Assembly (NCBI GenBank): GCA_904502055.1
Contig: CAJGDZ010000027.1
Span: 1-13,916 of the forward strand
Origin: an uncultured Clostridia bacterium
Lineage (GTDB): Bacteria; Bacillota; Clostridia; Oscillospirales; CAG-272
DNA length: 13,916 bases
Direction of reading: 5' to 3'
Position numbers and translations under genes: made by a program. The notes beneath the pieces are model-generated. The model searched no databases and had not been told where the DNA came from. It saw nothing but the letters and a program-made list of their open reading frames with translations. Shown piece by piece: positions 7,373 to 13,916 of the stretch (positions are counted from its first letter, which is position 1; the number at the start of each line of letters is the position of its first letter).

Positions 7373-7389
7373 TTGTAAAGGAGAAGGTT

Positions 7390-8754
7390 ATGATCATTCC
7401 AAAGCCAAAAAAATATCAGGAGCTGGGCGAGCTTTCGCCGGCCTGCACCATTTGTGCCGACGAGGAGCTGGCGTTTTCCCAAAAGGCGTTCAAGCGTATG
7501 GTCAAGAAGATCTTCGGCGTGTCGCTTGCCTGCGGTGAGGGTGGCTTTGCCGTAAGGTACGATGCTTCGCTTGAAGAGGAGGAGTACCGCATCGAGGGCG
7601 CGTGTGTGTATGCGTCGACGCTGTTTGGTGCCAAGAACGGCCTTTCGAGCATGCTTCAGCTGATAAAAACCGCCACGCGGGAGGGGATCACGCTGACCGA
7701 TGCGCGTGTGGAGGACAAGCCCGACAAGGATTTCCGAGCATTTATGGTCGACCTTGCCAGACAGTGGCACGATTTTGACGTGCTTCTTGGCTACGTGGAT
7801 CTTTGCTACATCAACAAGATCAAGTATTTGCAGATCCATTTCACTGATGACCAAAGCTTTACCTACCCCTATCTGTGCTTCCCGAAGGCGGCGACAAAGG
7901 GACGCTCGTATACTCACGAGGAGATCGTGTATCTGGTGGAGTACGCTCACGAGGCGGCGGTGGAGCTCATCCCCGAGTTTGAGGGCATCGGGCACTCGCG
8001 CGAGCTGATCAAGAATTGTCCCGAGGAATTCGGAAACGAGTACGACGGGCCGATGAACGAGAAGATCATGTGCGTCGGTAAGCCTACGACTTTTAACAAC
8101 GTTCGTTTGATGCTCACCGAGCTTGCCGACACGTTCAAGTATTCCCGTTACATTCACGTCGGCTGTGACGAGGCGCTTCACACCAACTGGCCGTCCTGCC
8201 ATTTTTGCCGCGACTATATGAAGCGTCAGGGGATTGAAACCAGCCTTGAGCTTTACGCGCACTTTGCGCAGAAGATCGTGGATATGTGTCTTGCGCTCGG
8301 TCGCACACCCATCGTGTGGGAGGGCTTCCACAAGGATCACAACCACCTCATTTCCAAGGATGCGGTGGTGATGTCCTGGGAAAACACCTACCAGCCCACA
8401 CCCGATCTTCTTGGGGGAGATTTCAACATCGTCAACGCGGCGTGGAAGCCGCTGTATCACGTGCCCGACCCCAAGTGCGATTGGAGCATTCTCGGCGAGG
8501 ATTTCTATCTTTACCGCTGGGATAACGCCTCGGACAAGTCAGTGGCGCACGGCGGACTTACCGTCGAGCCGACCGATCGGGTGCTGGGCGCGATGATCTG
8601 CCAGTGGGAGTGCAAGTACGAGGAGGAGCACGATTGGATCGTGGAAAACCTGCCTCCGTTTGCCGATCGCGTATGGAATGTGGACGCGCATCATCCGAAG
8701 GATGCCTTCCCGAGTGTGGAGAGGCTGACGGATATGCAAAATAAGGTGTATTGA
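7390..8754 (+). CDS. GH20-type beta-N-acetylhexosaminidase-like protein, tandem copy 2
   Basis: Second paralogue, 454 residues, with the same domain plan as copy 1: N-terminal alpha/beta domain to about 109, then the barrel with HFTDDQSF (150-157), PEFEGIGHSRE (195-205) and YIHVGCDEALH, giving catalytic D260-E261. C259, C270 and C273 form the shared cysteine pattern. It differs from copy 1 by W158 to F157 in the DDQSW motif and by scattered changes, with long blocks nearly identical even at nucleotide level, which points to a recent duplication or gene conversion. The reading frame is open from 7351, but the start at 7390 is preferred. AAAGGAG precedes it by 6 bases, and MIIPKPKK aligns with the first residues of the neighbouring copies, whereas the extension reads through the hairpin. 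Copy 3 follows after 15 bases. Confidence 0.85.
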   Translation: MIIPKPKKYQELGELSPACTICADEELAFSQKAFKRMVKKIFGVSLACGEGGFAVRYDASLEEEEYRIEGACVYASTLFGAKNGLSSMLQLIKTATREGITLTDARVEDKPDKDFRAFMVDLARQWHDFDVLLGYVDLCYINKIKYLQIHFTDDQSFTYPYLCFPKAATKGRSYTHEEIVYLVEYAHEAAVELIPEFEGIGHSRELIKNCPEEFGNEYDGPMNEKIMCVGKPTTFNNVRLMLTELADTFKYSRYIHVGCDEALHTNWPSCHFCRDYMKRQGIETSLELYAHFAQKIVDMCLALGRTPIVWEGFHKDHNHLISKDAVVMSWENTYQPTPDLLGGDFNIVNAAWKPLYHVPDPKCDWSILGEDFYLYRWDNASDKSVAHGGLTVEPTDRVLGAMICQWECKYEEEHDWIVENLPPFADRVWNVDAHHPKDAFPSVERLTDMQNKVY

Positions 8755-8769
8755 TCGCGGAGGATTGCC

Positions 8770-10134
8770 ATGATTATACCAAAGCCTAAGCAATTTAGTG
8801 TGCTTGGAGAGCTTACGGTTGCCTGCTCAATCTGTGCGGACGAGCCGCTTGCCTTTGGCAACAAGGCCTTCAAGCGGATATTCAAAAAAATATACGGCGT
8901 GTCGCTTGCTGACGGCGAGGGCGGCTTTTCCGTAAAATATGAGGCCGAACTCCAAAAGGAAGAGTACCGCGTGGAGGGCGCATGCGTTTACGCGTCGTCG
9001 CTCCTTGGCGCCAGAAATGGACTTGCTACGCTTCTTCAGCTTATAAAAAAGGTGGAAAAAGATGGTGTCACGCTGGTCGAAACAATGGTTTTGGATAAGC
9101 CGGACAAGGATTTTCGTGCGTTCTTTGCCGATCTTGCGCGAAAGTGGCACGATTTTGATGTGCTTCTGGGGTACGTGGATCTTTGTTATCTTAACAAGAT
9201 CCAATATCTTCAGCTTCATTTGGTGGATGACCAGGGCTGGACCATGCCGCTGAGGTGCTTTCCGAATGCCGCAACCAAGGGCGCCTGTTATACCCACGAG
9301 GAGATGGCGTATCTTGTGGAGTACGCGCACGAGGCGTCGGTGGAGCTGATCCCCGAATGCGAGTGCGTAGGTCATTCACGCGAGTTGATCAAGAATTGCC
9401 CCGAGGCGTTCGGCAACGAGTACGATGGCCCTATGAACGAGAAGATCATGTGCGTGGGCAAGCCCGAGATCCGGAAGAATGTTCGCACGCTGCTCTCGGA
9501 GTTTGCCGAGGTGTTCAAGTATTCCCGTTATATCCACATCGGATGTGACGAGGCGCTTCACACCAACTGGACGGCTTGCCACTACTGCCGCGACTATATG
9601 GCGCGTCAGGGCATCGGGACAACGATGGAGCTTTACGCACACTTTGTGGCGCTGGTGGTGGATATTTGTCTGTCGCTCGGTCGGACGCCGCTTCTTTGGG
9701 AGGGCTTTCACAAGGAGTACAATCACCTTGTCTCCAAGGACGCGGTCATTATGAGCTGGTCAAACAACTTTCAAAGGGTGGAGGACACGCTGGACAGCGG
9801 CTTTCGCGTGATCAACGCCGGCTACAGCCCCATTTATCTGATGGGAAGCTTTCCGCCCGACTACTCCATTGTAAAAGAAGGCTTCGATATGTACCGCTGG
9901 AACGCCTACAAGGACCCCGCTGGCGATTTTGACGGCACGGTCATCGAGCCGACCGATAAGATGCTCGGCGCAATGCTTTGCCAGTGGGTCGACGATTACG
10001 AGGGCGAGCGCGAAAAGGTGGTTAACAATATGCCTACCTTCTCGGATCGCGTTTGGAACGAGAAGAACTACTATTCCGCCAAGGATTTGCCCGAACTTGG
10101 TGCCGTGATTGCGATGGAGAAGAAGGTATATTAA
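8770..10134 (+). CDS. GH20-type beta-N-acetylhexosaminidase-like protein, tandem copy 3 (divergent)
   Basis: Third paralogue, 454 residues, collinear with copy 2 without gaps over most of its length. The catalytic pair D260-E261 (YIHIGCDEALH), the DDQGW motif and the cysteines C259, C270 and C273 are kept. The presumed pocket has changed: PEFEGIGHSRE is PECECVGHSRE, WEN is WSN, AAWKPLY is AGYSPIY, and RWDN is RWNA. Over the block matching residues 171-333 of copy 1 it differs at 36 of 163 positions, about twice the difference between copies 1 and 2. It probably takes a related but different substrate or linkage. GGAGG lies 6 bases before the ATG. It is the last gene of the operon, and a 13-bp-stem terminator begins 9 bases after its stop codon. 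Confidence 0.84.
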   Translation: MIIPKPKQFSVLGELTVACSICADEPLAFGNKAFKRIFKKIYGVSLADGEGGFSVKYEAELQKEEYRVEGACVYASSLLGARNGLATLLQLIKKVEKDGVTLVETMVLDKPDKDFRAFFADLARKWHDFDVLLGYVDLCYLNKIQYLQLHLVDDQGWTMPLRCFPNAATKGACYTHEEMAYLVEYAHEASVELIPECECVGHSRELIKNCPEAFGNEYDGPMNEKIMCVGKPEIRKNVRTLLSEFAEVFKYSRYIHIGCDEALHTNWTACHYCRDYMARQGIGTTMELYAHFVALVVDICLSLGRTPLLWEGFHKEYNHLVSKDAVIMSWSNNFQRVEDTLDSGFRVINAGYSPIYLMGSFPPDYSIVKEGFDMYRWNAYKDPAGDFDGTVIEPTDKMLGAMLCQWVDDYEGEREKVVNNMPTFSDRVWNEKNYYSAKDLPELGAVIAMEKKVY

Positions 10135-10143
10135 ATTTTATCC

Positions 10144-10182
10144 AAAGACTTCGATTTTTTTGTAGAATCGAAGTCTTTTTTC
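10144..10182 (+). terminator. Strong Rho-independent terminator ending the hydrolase operon
   Basis: A perfect 13-bp stem (10144-10156 with 10166-10178, core AGACTTCGATT) closes a 9-base loop and runs into a T-tract from 10176 to 10181. The -35 of the next gene begins at 10183, so terminator and promoter are packed end to end. Confidence 0.93.
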
Positions 10183-10211
10183 TTGAAAGCGAAGAGCGTT
10201 TATGTTATAAT
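10183..10211 (+). promoter_or_regulatory. Sigma70-type promoter of the histidine phosphatase gene
   Basis: TTGAAA (10183-10188) lies 17 bases before a perfect TATAAT (10206-10211) with an extended TG at 10203-10204. It immediately follows the operon terminator, so the phosphatase is a separate transcription unit. Confidence 0.85.
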
Positions 10212-10243
10212 AAGAAAAACGGTAAATAAAAGGAAGATAGATT

Positions 10244-10888
10244 ATGACAAGACTGATTTTGATACGCCACGGGCAGAGTAGAGCAAATTTGGAGCGGCGC
10301 TTTGCCGGTATTTACGACGCGCCGCTGACCGAGCTTGGCGAGCGGCAGGCGGCGCTTTCCGCGGCATACGTGGCAGAGAACTACAAGGTCTCGCGCGTGT
10401 ACGCGAGCGATCTTAAGCGCGCCTATTTCACGGGCAAGGCCGTGGCCGATGCTTGCGGCGTTGAGATCTTTGCGGATGAGCGTTTGCGAGAGCTTTCGTC
10501 GGGCGCATGGGAGGGAATGCTTTTTGAGGACATCGTGAAAAAATATCCCGAGGAATTCGGTGTATTTATGAACGATCCGGGAGCTTCTCGCGCCACGGAT
10601 GGCGAAAGTGTGGCCGAGCTTTCGGTGCGCGTGATGGCCGCGCTTGGCGAGATTGCCGAGCGGCACGAGGGGGAAACGGTTGTGATCGCTACGCACGCCA
10701 CGACCATTCGTGCGGCGCAGAGCATGATAACCTTTGGTGACCTTGCGCATATGAAGGAGCTGAAATGGGTGTCCAATGCTTCGGTGAGTGTTATGAAGTA
10801 TGAGAACGGAAAATTTGAGTTCGAGCTCATTAGCTACGATGATCACTTGGCGGGGCTGATAACCAAGCTTCCCGATGCCATTGAATAA
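10244..10888 (+). CDS. Histidine phosphatase (phosphoglycerate mutase-like) family protein
   Basis: Cytoplasmic phosphatase of the branch-1 histidine phosphatase superfamily, 214 residues, the usual size of CobC/PhoE-like members. The phospho-acceptor is H9 in LIRHGQSRAN. R59 in ASDLKRA, E83 in LRELSSGAWEG (proton donor) and H151 in IATHATTIRA complete the conserved pocket. The substrate is not deducible; broad phosphatase activity on sugar phosphates or nucleotides is common, and true mutase activity is unlikely for this subtype. AGGAAG lies 7 bases before the ATG. It has its own promoter, and I see no terminator between it and the large glycosidase gene, so some readthrough is likely. It may be unrelated to the sugar locus, or may dephosphorylate a pathway intermediate. 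Confidence 0.9.
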   Translation: MTRLILIRHGQSRANLERRFAGIYDAPLTELGERQAALSAAYVAENYKVSRVYASDLKRAYFTGKAVADACGVEIFADERLRELSSGAWEGMLFEDIVKKYPEEFGVFMNDPGASRATDGESVAELSVRVMAALGEIAERHEGETVVIATHATTIRAAQSMITFGDLAHMKELKWVSNASVSVMKYENGKFEFELISYDDHLAGLITKLPDAIE

Positions 10889-10941
10889 GTGTTAAAAAAG
10901 GACAAATAAAGATAAAAATAAGATGAATTTAGCAAATGGGA

Positions 10942-10970
10942 TTGACAAGGAATGGCTTTCCCTTTATAAT
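10942..10970 (+). promoter_or_regulatory. Perfect consensus promoter of the large glycosidase gene
   Basis: TTGACA (10942-10947), a 17-base spacer and TATAAT (10965-10970) form an exact sigma70-type consensus, with the start expected near 10977. The upstream ATG at 10936 precedes this promoter, which rules it out as the main start. The new leader carries a small hairpin, GGGTGG (10982-10987) with CCACCC (10993-10998), directly after the expected transcription start. Confidence 0.88.
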
Positions 10971-11019
10971 GAAGAAAAATGGGGTGGAAGAGCCACCCGT
11001 AATGAGAGGAGATTTCCTT

Positions 11020-13644
11020 ATGACTAAGCTCAGAGAGTGTCTCAGAGACACGAATGGCAACTATCTGTATCCGTTTTTCTGGCAGGTCGGTGCACCGGAT
11101 GAGGCGCTGATCGAGGAAATTCAGGCAATCCATGATTGTGGCATCGGTGGTGTTTGTGTGGAAAACGCAGGGCATCCCGAATATTTTGAGGACGGCTGGT
11201 GGCATACCATCGACCTCATTCTTGCCGAGTGCAAGAAGAGAGGCATGAAGGTGTGGATCCTGGACGACAGACACTTCCCCTCGGGTTGGGGTGACGGTAT
11301 CGTCATCAAGAAGTACCCCGAGAAGAAGATGTGGTGCATGACCGAGGTACATATGGACGTTCCGGGTCCCCTCAAGGACGGCGCGGTTTGCTTTGACCGC
11401 AAGCAGTGGGGCGTTTCGGAGGATGACATTATTCTTGGTGTTATCGCGTGCAAGCGCGCACCCAGCGCGGACAGAAAAGAGCTTGTGACGGGCGAGGTCA
11501 TCGACGTCAGCTACCGCATCCATGACGATATGGTGTATATGGATCTTCCCGAAGGAGCTTACCGTATCACCTTCCTTCTGAAGACAAGGCGCGGTCTTCA
11601 CGAGCGCCTGGCACAGTATCCCGACAAGCTTGACGCCTTCTGCGGCGACGTGGTGATCGAGGCGGTCTACGAGCCTTACTATGAGAAATATAAGCACGAG
11701 TTCGGAAAGACGCTTACCGGCTTCTTCTCGGACGAGCCTTGCTTCTGCAACGGAACCGACTCCCGCTACGCGAAGCACTTAGAGCCCATGCTTGGCAAGA
11801 AGTATTCCTACTTCCCCTATAGCGACGAGATGTTCGCGGAGCTTGACAAGCGTCTTGACGGCAGAGCCAAGGAGCTTTTGCCCATGCTTTGGTTTGACAG
11901 CACCGATCCCACGGCGGCACACGTTCGTATCGTCTACATGGATCTTATTACCGAGCTTTACAGCAAGAACTTCTGCCAAAAGCTTGGCGACTGGTGCCGT
12001 GCGCACGGCGTAAGCTATGCCGGACACGTCATTGAGGACGATGACCTTCACACCAAGACCCGTTGGGCGGCAGGACATTTCTTCCGCGCGATGGACGGAC
12101 AGGACATCTCGGGTATTGACGTGGTGCTCAATCAGCTCATCCCCGGCATGAGCGACTACGGAAACACGGGTGCGGCTTCTCACAACTTTATGAATAACGA
12201 GCTGTATCACTTCACACTCCCGAAGCTTGCAGTTTCGCACGCACACATTCAGGAGAGCAAGCAGGGAAGAGCACTTTGCGAGATCTTCGGCGCGTTCGGC
12301 TGGAACGAGGGTCTGAAGATGATGAAGTGGATGGCCGACTTTATGCTGGTGCGCGGCATCAACTGGTTCGTTCCTCACGGCTTCCGTCCGCAGCAGAATG
12401 ACCTTTCCTTCGCGCCGCACTTCTACCGTCAGGGAAAGAATCCCGAATATAAGGATTTTGGGCTTATCACACGCCATATGAACCGTGTCAGCCACCTTAC
12501 AAACGGCGGCGTACACGTTTCGAGCGCAGCACTCCTTTACCACGCGCACGCCGAGTGGGCGAACGGTGACGATGGCTACATGAACGAAAACACCGTGATC
12601 CGTTATCTCACCGAGCACATCATCGATTGTGATATCGTTGGTGAGGACTATCTCTATGACGCGAAGGTGGAGAACGGAATGCTCTGCCTTGCCAAGAAGA
12701 GAATTCCTTGCTTTATCCTTCCTTGGGCGAAGACGCTTCCGAAGCGTCTCATCGACACCATTATCCGCTTTGCGAAGTCCGGTCTTCCCGTGTTTGCCAT
12801 CAACGGCTATCCGCTTGTAACCGAAACCTTCGAGGAGTCGGGTCTTGCCGAGGCAGGCGTAGAGCTTGTGGCGCTTGAGGAGCTTGATACCATCATTCGC
12901 GCACGCGGCTTTGCCGAGATCACGCTTGAGAAGCCCGAGAGACACCTTCGTTTCTCGCACTTTGGGCACGAGGATGCCGATTACTTCCTTCTGAGCAACG
13001 AAAAGCACGATACCTCCATCACCGTGGAGATGAATTTCCGTGACTTCAAGTCGGGCGAGTGCATCAAGTACGATCCCGAGCACAACACCGCTACCAAGAT
13101 CGCTTTCAACGGTGCCATCAAGCTGGCGCTTGATCCTTGCGCGATGATGGTTCTCTCCTTTGGCGAGAGCACCGAGGGCATCGAGGCAGAGAAGACTTAC
13201 GAGACGGTAAGCGAAGCACCTCTGGCGCTGACCTGGAAGATCTCCAAGGCACACCACGAGTCGCTTGACGTTGAGGAGGAGCTTTGCACCACCGATAAGC
13301 TCTTCAACATCAACGGTATCGACGGCGATCCTCGCTTCGGCGGCTACGTCTACTACCGTTCGTCCTTCGACTATAGCGGCAAGGGCGACCGCACGGTGAT
13401 CGACCTCGGCTACGTCGGTGAAACGGCGCACCTTTCGATCAACGGTCAGGAGGTTGGCGTGAAGCTGGCTCCTCCCTATGCCTTTGACGTGACCGATTAT
13501 CTGAAGGCAGGCAAGAACGAGATCGAGGTAAAGGTCGTCACCAATCTCGGCTTTGCCATCCGCGACGGCTTTGCCCGTTTCCAGGTCTTTGAGGCAACCG
13601 GACTTATGGGCCCTGTCTGCATCAAGGAGCAGAAGGAGCTATAA
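11020..13644 (+). CDS. Large GH106-like glycoside hydrolase (alpha-L-rhamnosidase-related)
   Basis: Predicted cytoplasmic exo-glycosidase of 874 residues. The N-terminal part reads like a TIM barrel: YLYPFFWQVG, DCGIGGVCVENAGHPEYF (39-56), KKRGMKVWILDDRHFPSGWG (72-91). Acidic candidates for catalysis or metal binding are D238/E239 in LTGFFSDEP and E421 in CEIFGAFGW. A middle segment around 500-620 (SSAALLYHAHAEW, FAKSGLPVFAIN) is typical of a flavodoxin-like accessory domain. Residues 775-870 form a carbohydrate-binding jelly roll (VIDLGYVGETAHLSINGQ, PPYAFDVTDYLKAGKNEIEV) of the kind that ends GH106 and GH2 proteins. There is no signal peptide. The start at 11020 has AGAGGAG 8 bases upstream and lies after the promoter. 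Family membership is by eye; specificity for rhamnose is not established. It is monocistronic or weakly cotranscribed with the phosphatase. Confidence 0.7.
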   Translation: MTKLRECLRDTNGNYLYPFFWQVGAPDEALIEEIQAIHDCGIGGVCVENAGHPEYFEDGWWHTIDLILAECKKRGMKVWILDDRHFPSGWGDGIVIKKYPEKKMWCMTEVHMDVPGPLKDGAVCFDRKQWGVSEDDIILGVIACKRAPSADRKELVTGEVIDVSYRIHDDMVYMDLPEGAYRITFLLKTRRGLHERLAQYPDKLDAFCGDVVIEAVYEPYYEKYKHEFGKTLTGFFSDEPCFCNGTDSRYAKHLEPMLGKKYSYFPYSDEMFAELDKRLDGRAKELLPMLWFDSTDPTAAHVRIVYMDLITELYSKNFCQKLGDWCRAHGVSYAGHVIEDDDLHTKTRWAAGHFFRAMDGQDISGIDVVLNQLIPGMSDYGNTGAASHNFMNNELYHFTLPKLAVSHAHIQESKQGRALCEIFGAFGWNEGLKMMKWMADFMLVRGINWFVPHGFRPQQNDLSFAPHFYRQGKNPEYKDFGLITRHMNRVSHLTNGGVHVSSAALLYHAHAEWANGDDGYMNENTVIRYLTEHIIDCDIVGEDYLYDAKVENGMLCLAKKRIPCFILPWAKTLPKRLIDTIIRFAKSGLPVFAINGYPLVTETFEESGLAEAGVELVALEELDTIIRARGFAEITLEKPERHLRFSHFGHEDADYFLLSNEKHDTSITVEMNFRDFKSGECIKYDPEHNTATKIAFNGAIKLALDPCAMMVLSFGESTEGIEAEKTYETVSEAPLALTWKISKAHHESLDVEEELCTTDKLFNINGIDGDPRFGGYVYYRSSFDYSGKGDRTVIDLGYVGETAHLSINGQEVGVKLAPPYAFDVTDYLKAGKNEIEVKVVTNLGFAIRDGFARFQVFEATGLMGPVCIKEQKEL

Positions 13645-13651
13645 AACAAAT

Positions 13652-13680
13652 AAAAAGGACTGCATCGCAGTCCTTTTTTT
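13652..13680 (+). terminator. Rho-independent terminator of the large glycosidase gene
   Basis: AAAAAGGACTGC (13652-13663) pairs perfectly with GCAGTCCTTTTT (13667-13678) around an ATC loop, with the T-tract continuing to 13680. It lies 7 bases after the stop codon; the repeat starts 6 bases further on. Confidence 0.93.
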
Positions 13681-13686
13681 GCGTTC

Positions 13687-13805
13687 AAATTTTGATTTAT
13701 CGGAGTGTTTGAATGGCTATGCTTGCACGAACGTTATCGGATGAAAGGCTCCCTCCGGGAGGGAGCTGGCGCCGGGTAGGCGACTGAGGGAGCCCGCGCA
13801 GCAGT
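13687..13805 (+). repeat. Right copy of the GC-rich palindromic intergenic repeat
   Basis: This is the inverted partner of 1-119 with three mismatches (13704, 13723, 13775). It holds the same 8-bp stem (13748-13755 with 13759-13766). Its AT-rich end faces the terminator of the upstream gene exactly as in the left copy. Here the repeat continues without a gene into 13806-13916. Confidence 0.93.
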
Positions 13806-13916
13806 AGAGTCTGCAAGCACAATGAAGTCGCGCAGGCTCCTTCCACCGCCACAGGCGGTCCCCCTCCCTCTCGGAGGGAGGCTTGGTTTGCACGCCACCT
13901 TCGTTCAAGCGTAGCC
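13806..13916. repeat. Continuation of the repeat: further palindromic GC-rich intergenic DNA
   Basis: No gene is supported here. Two perfect hairpins are visible: ACCGCC (13845-13850) with GGCGGT (13854-13859), and CCTCCCTC (13863-13870) with GAGGGAGG (13874-13881) around TCG. The CTCCC/GAGGG motif repeats that of the adjoining element, suggesting a modular array that runs off the window. A short open frame across it is a by-product of the repeat. Confidence 0.6.

Noticed and set aside
10936..11019. Upstream ATG of the large glycosidase frame
   Set aside because: It lies before the perfect promoter at 10942-10970 and has no ribosome-binding site.
11779..13431. A 550-residue minus-strand open frame inside the large glycosidase gene
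   Set aside because: It is an antisense shadow of the glycosidase; the translated sequence shows no recognisable family.
13717..13908. A 63-residue minus-strand open frame in the right repeat
   Set aside because: It lies wholly in palindromic repeat DNA, with biased composition and no start signal.
1..13916. CRISPR array, tRNA, rRNA, transposase or phage genes
   Set aside because: No regularly spaced repeats, no cloverleaf or rRNA-like stretch and no recombinase motifs were seen; all longer coding regions are accounted for by metabolic or regulatory genes.

Overview
The window looks like part of a Bacillota (Clostridia-type, probably gut) chromosome or metagenomic contig. Coding DNA is moderately GC-rich and intergenic DNA is AT-rich. 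Start codons are preceded by strong GGAGG-type ribosome-binding sites, promoters match the vegetative sigma consensus very closely, and U-tract hairpin terminators end the transcription units. The GC-rich CTCCC/GAGGG palindromic repeats at both ends are, from memory, of a kind common in Oscillospiraceae-like genomes. The taxonomic placement is inference.

Layout from left to right: a GC-rich repeat (1-119); a malic enzyme on the minus strand (171-1343) with its terminator beside the repeat; a divergent intergenic region carrying a long imperfect palindrome; a class C beta-lactamase-like serine hydrolase (1472-2623); an AraC-type regulator with its own consensus promoter (2693-3604); a five-gene operon (3734-10134) of a creatinase-like M24 protein, a PIG-L deacetylase and three tandem GH20-type hexosaminidase-like paralogues, closed by a strong terminator; a histidine phosphatase with its own promoter (10244-10888); a large GH106-like glycoside hydrolase behind a perfect promoter (11020-13644) with a terminator; and an inverted copy of the left repeat (13687-13805) running into more palindromic repeat to the window end.

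The centre reads as an uncharacterised intracellular glycoconjugate-degrading locus. GH20-type enzymes would release an N-acetylhexosamine, PIG-L would deacetylate an amino sugar, the creatinase-like protein would hydrolyse a C-N bond, and the GH106-like enzyme would remove another sugar, with the AraC protein as likely inducer-responsive activator. None of these proteins shows a signal peptide, and no transporter is present in the window, so the substrate must be imported by something encoded elsewhere. The functional link is inferred from gene order; the families are read from motifs in the translated sequence.
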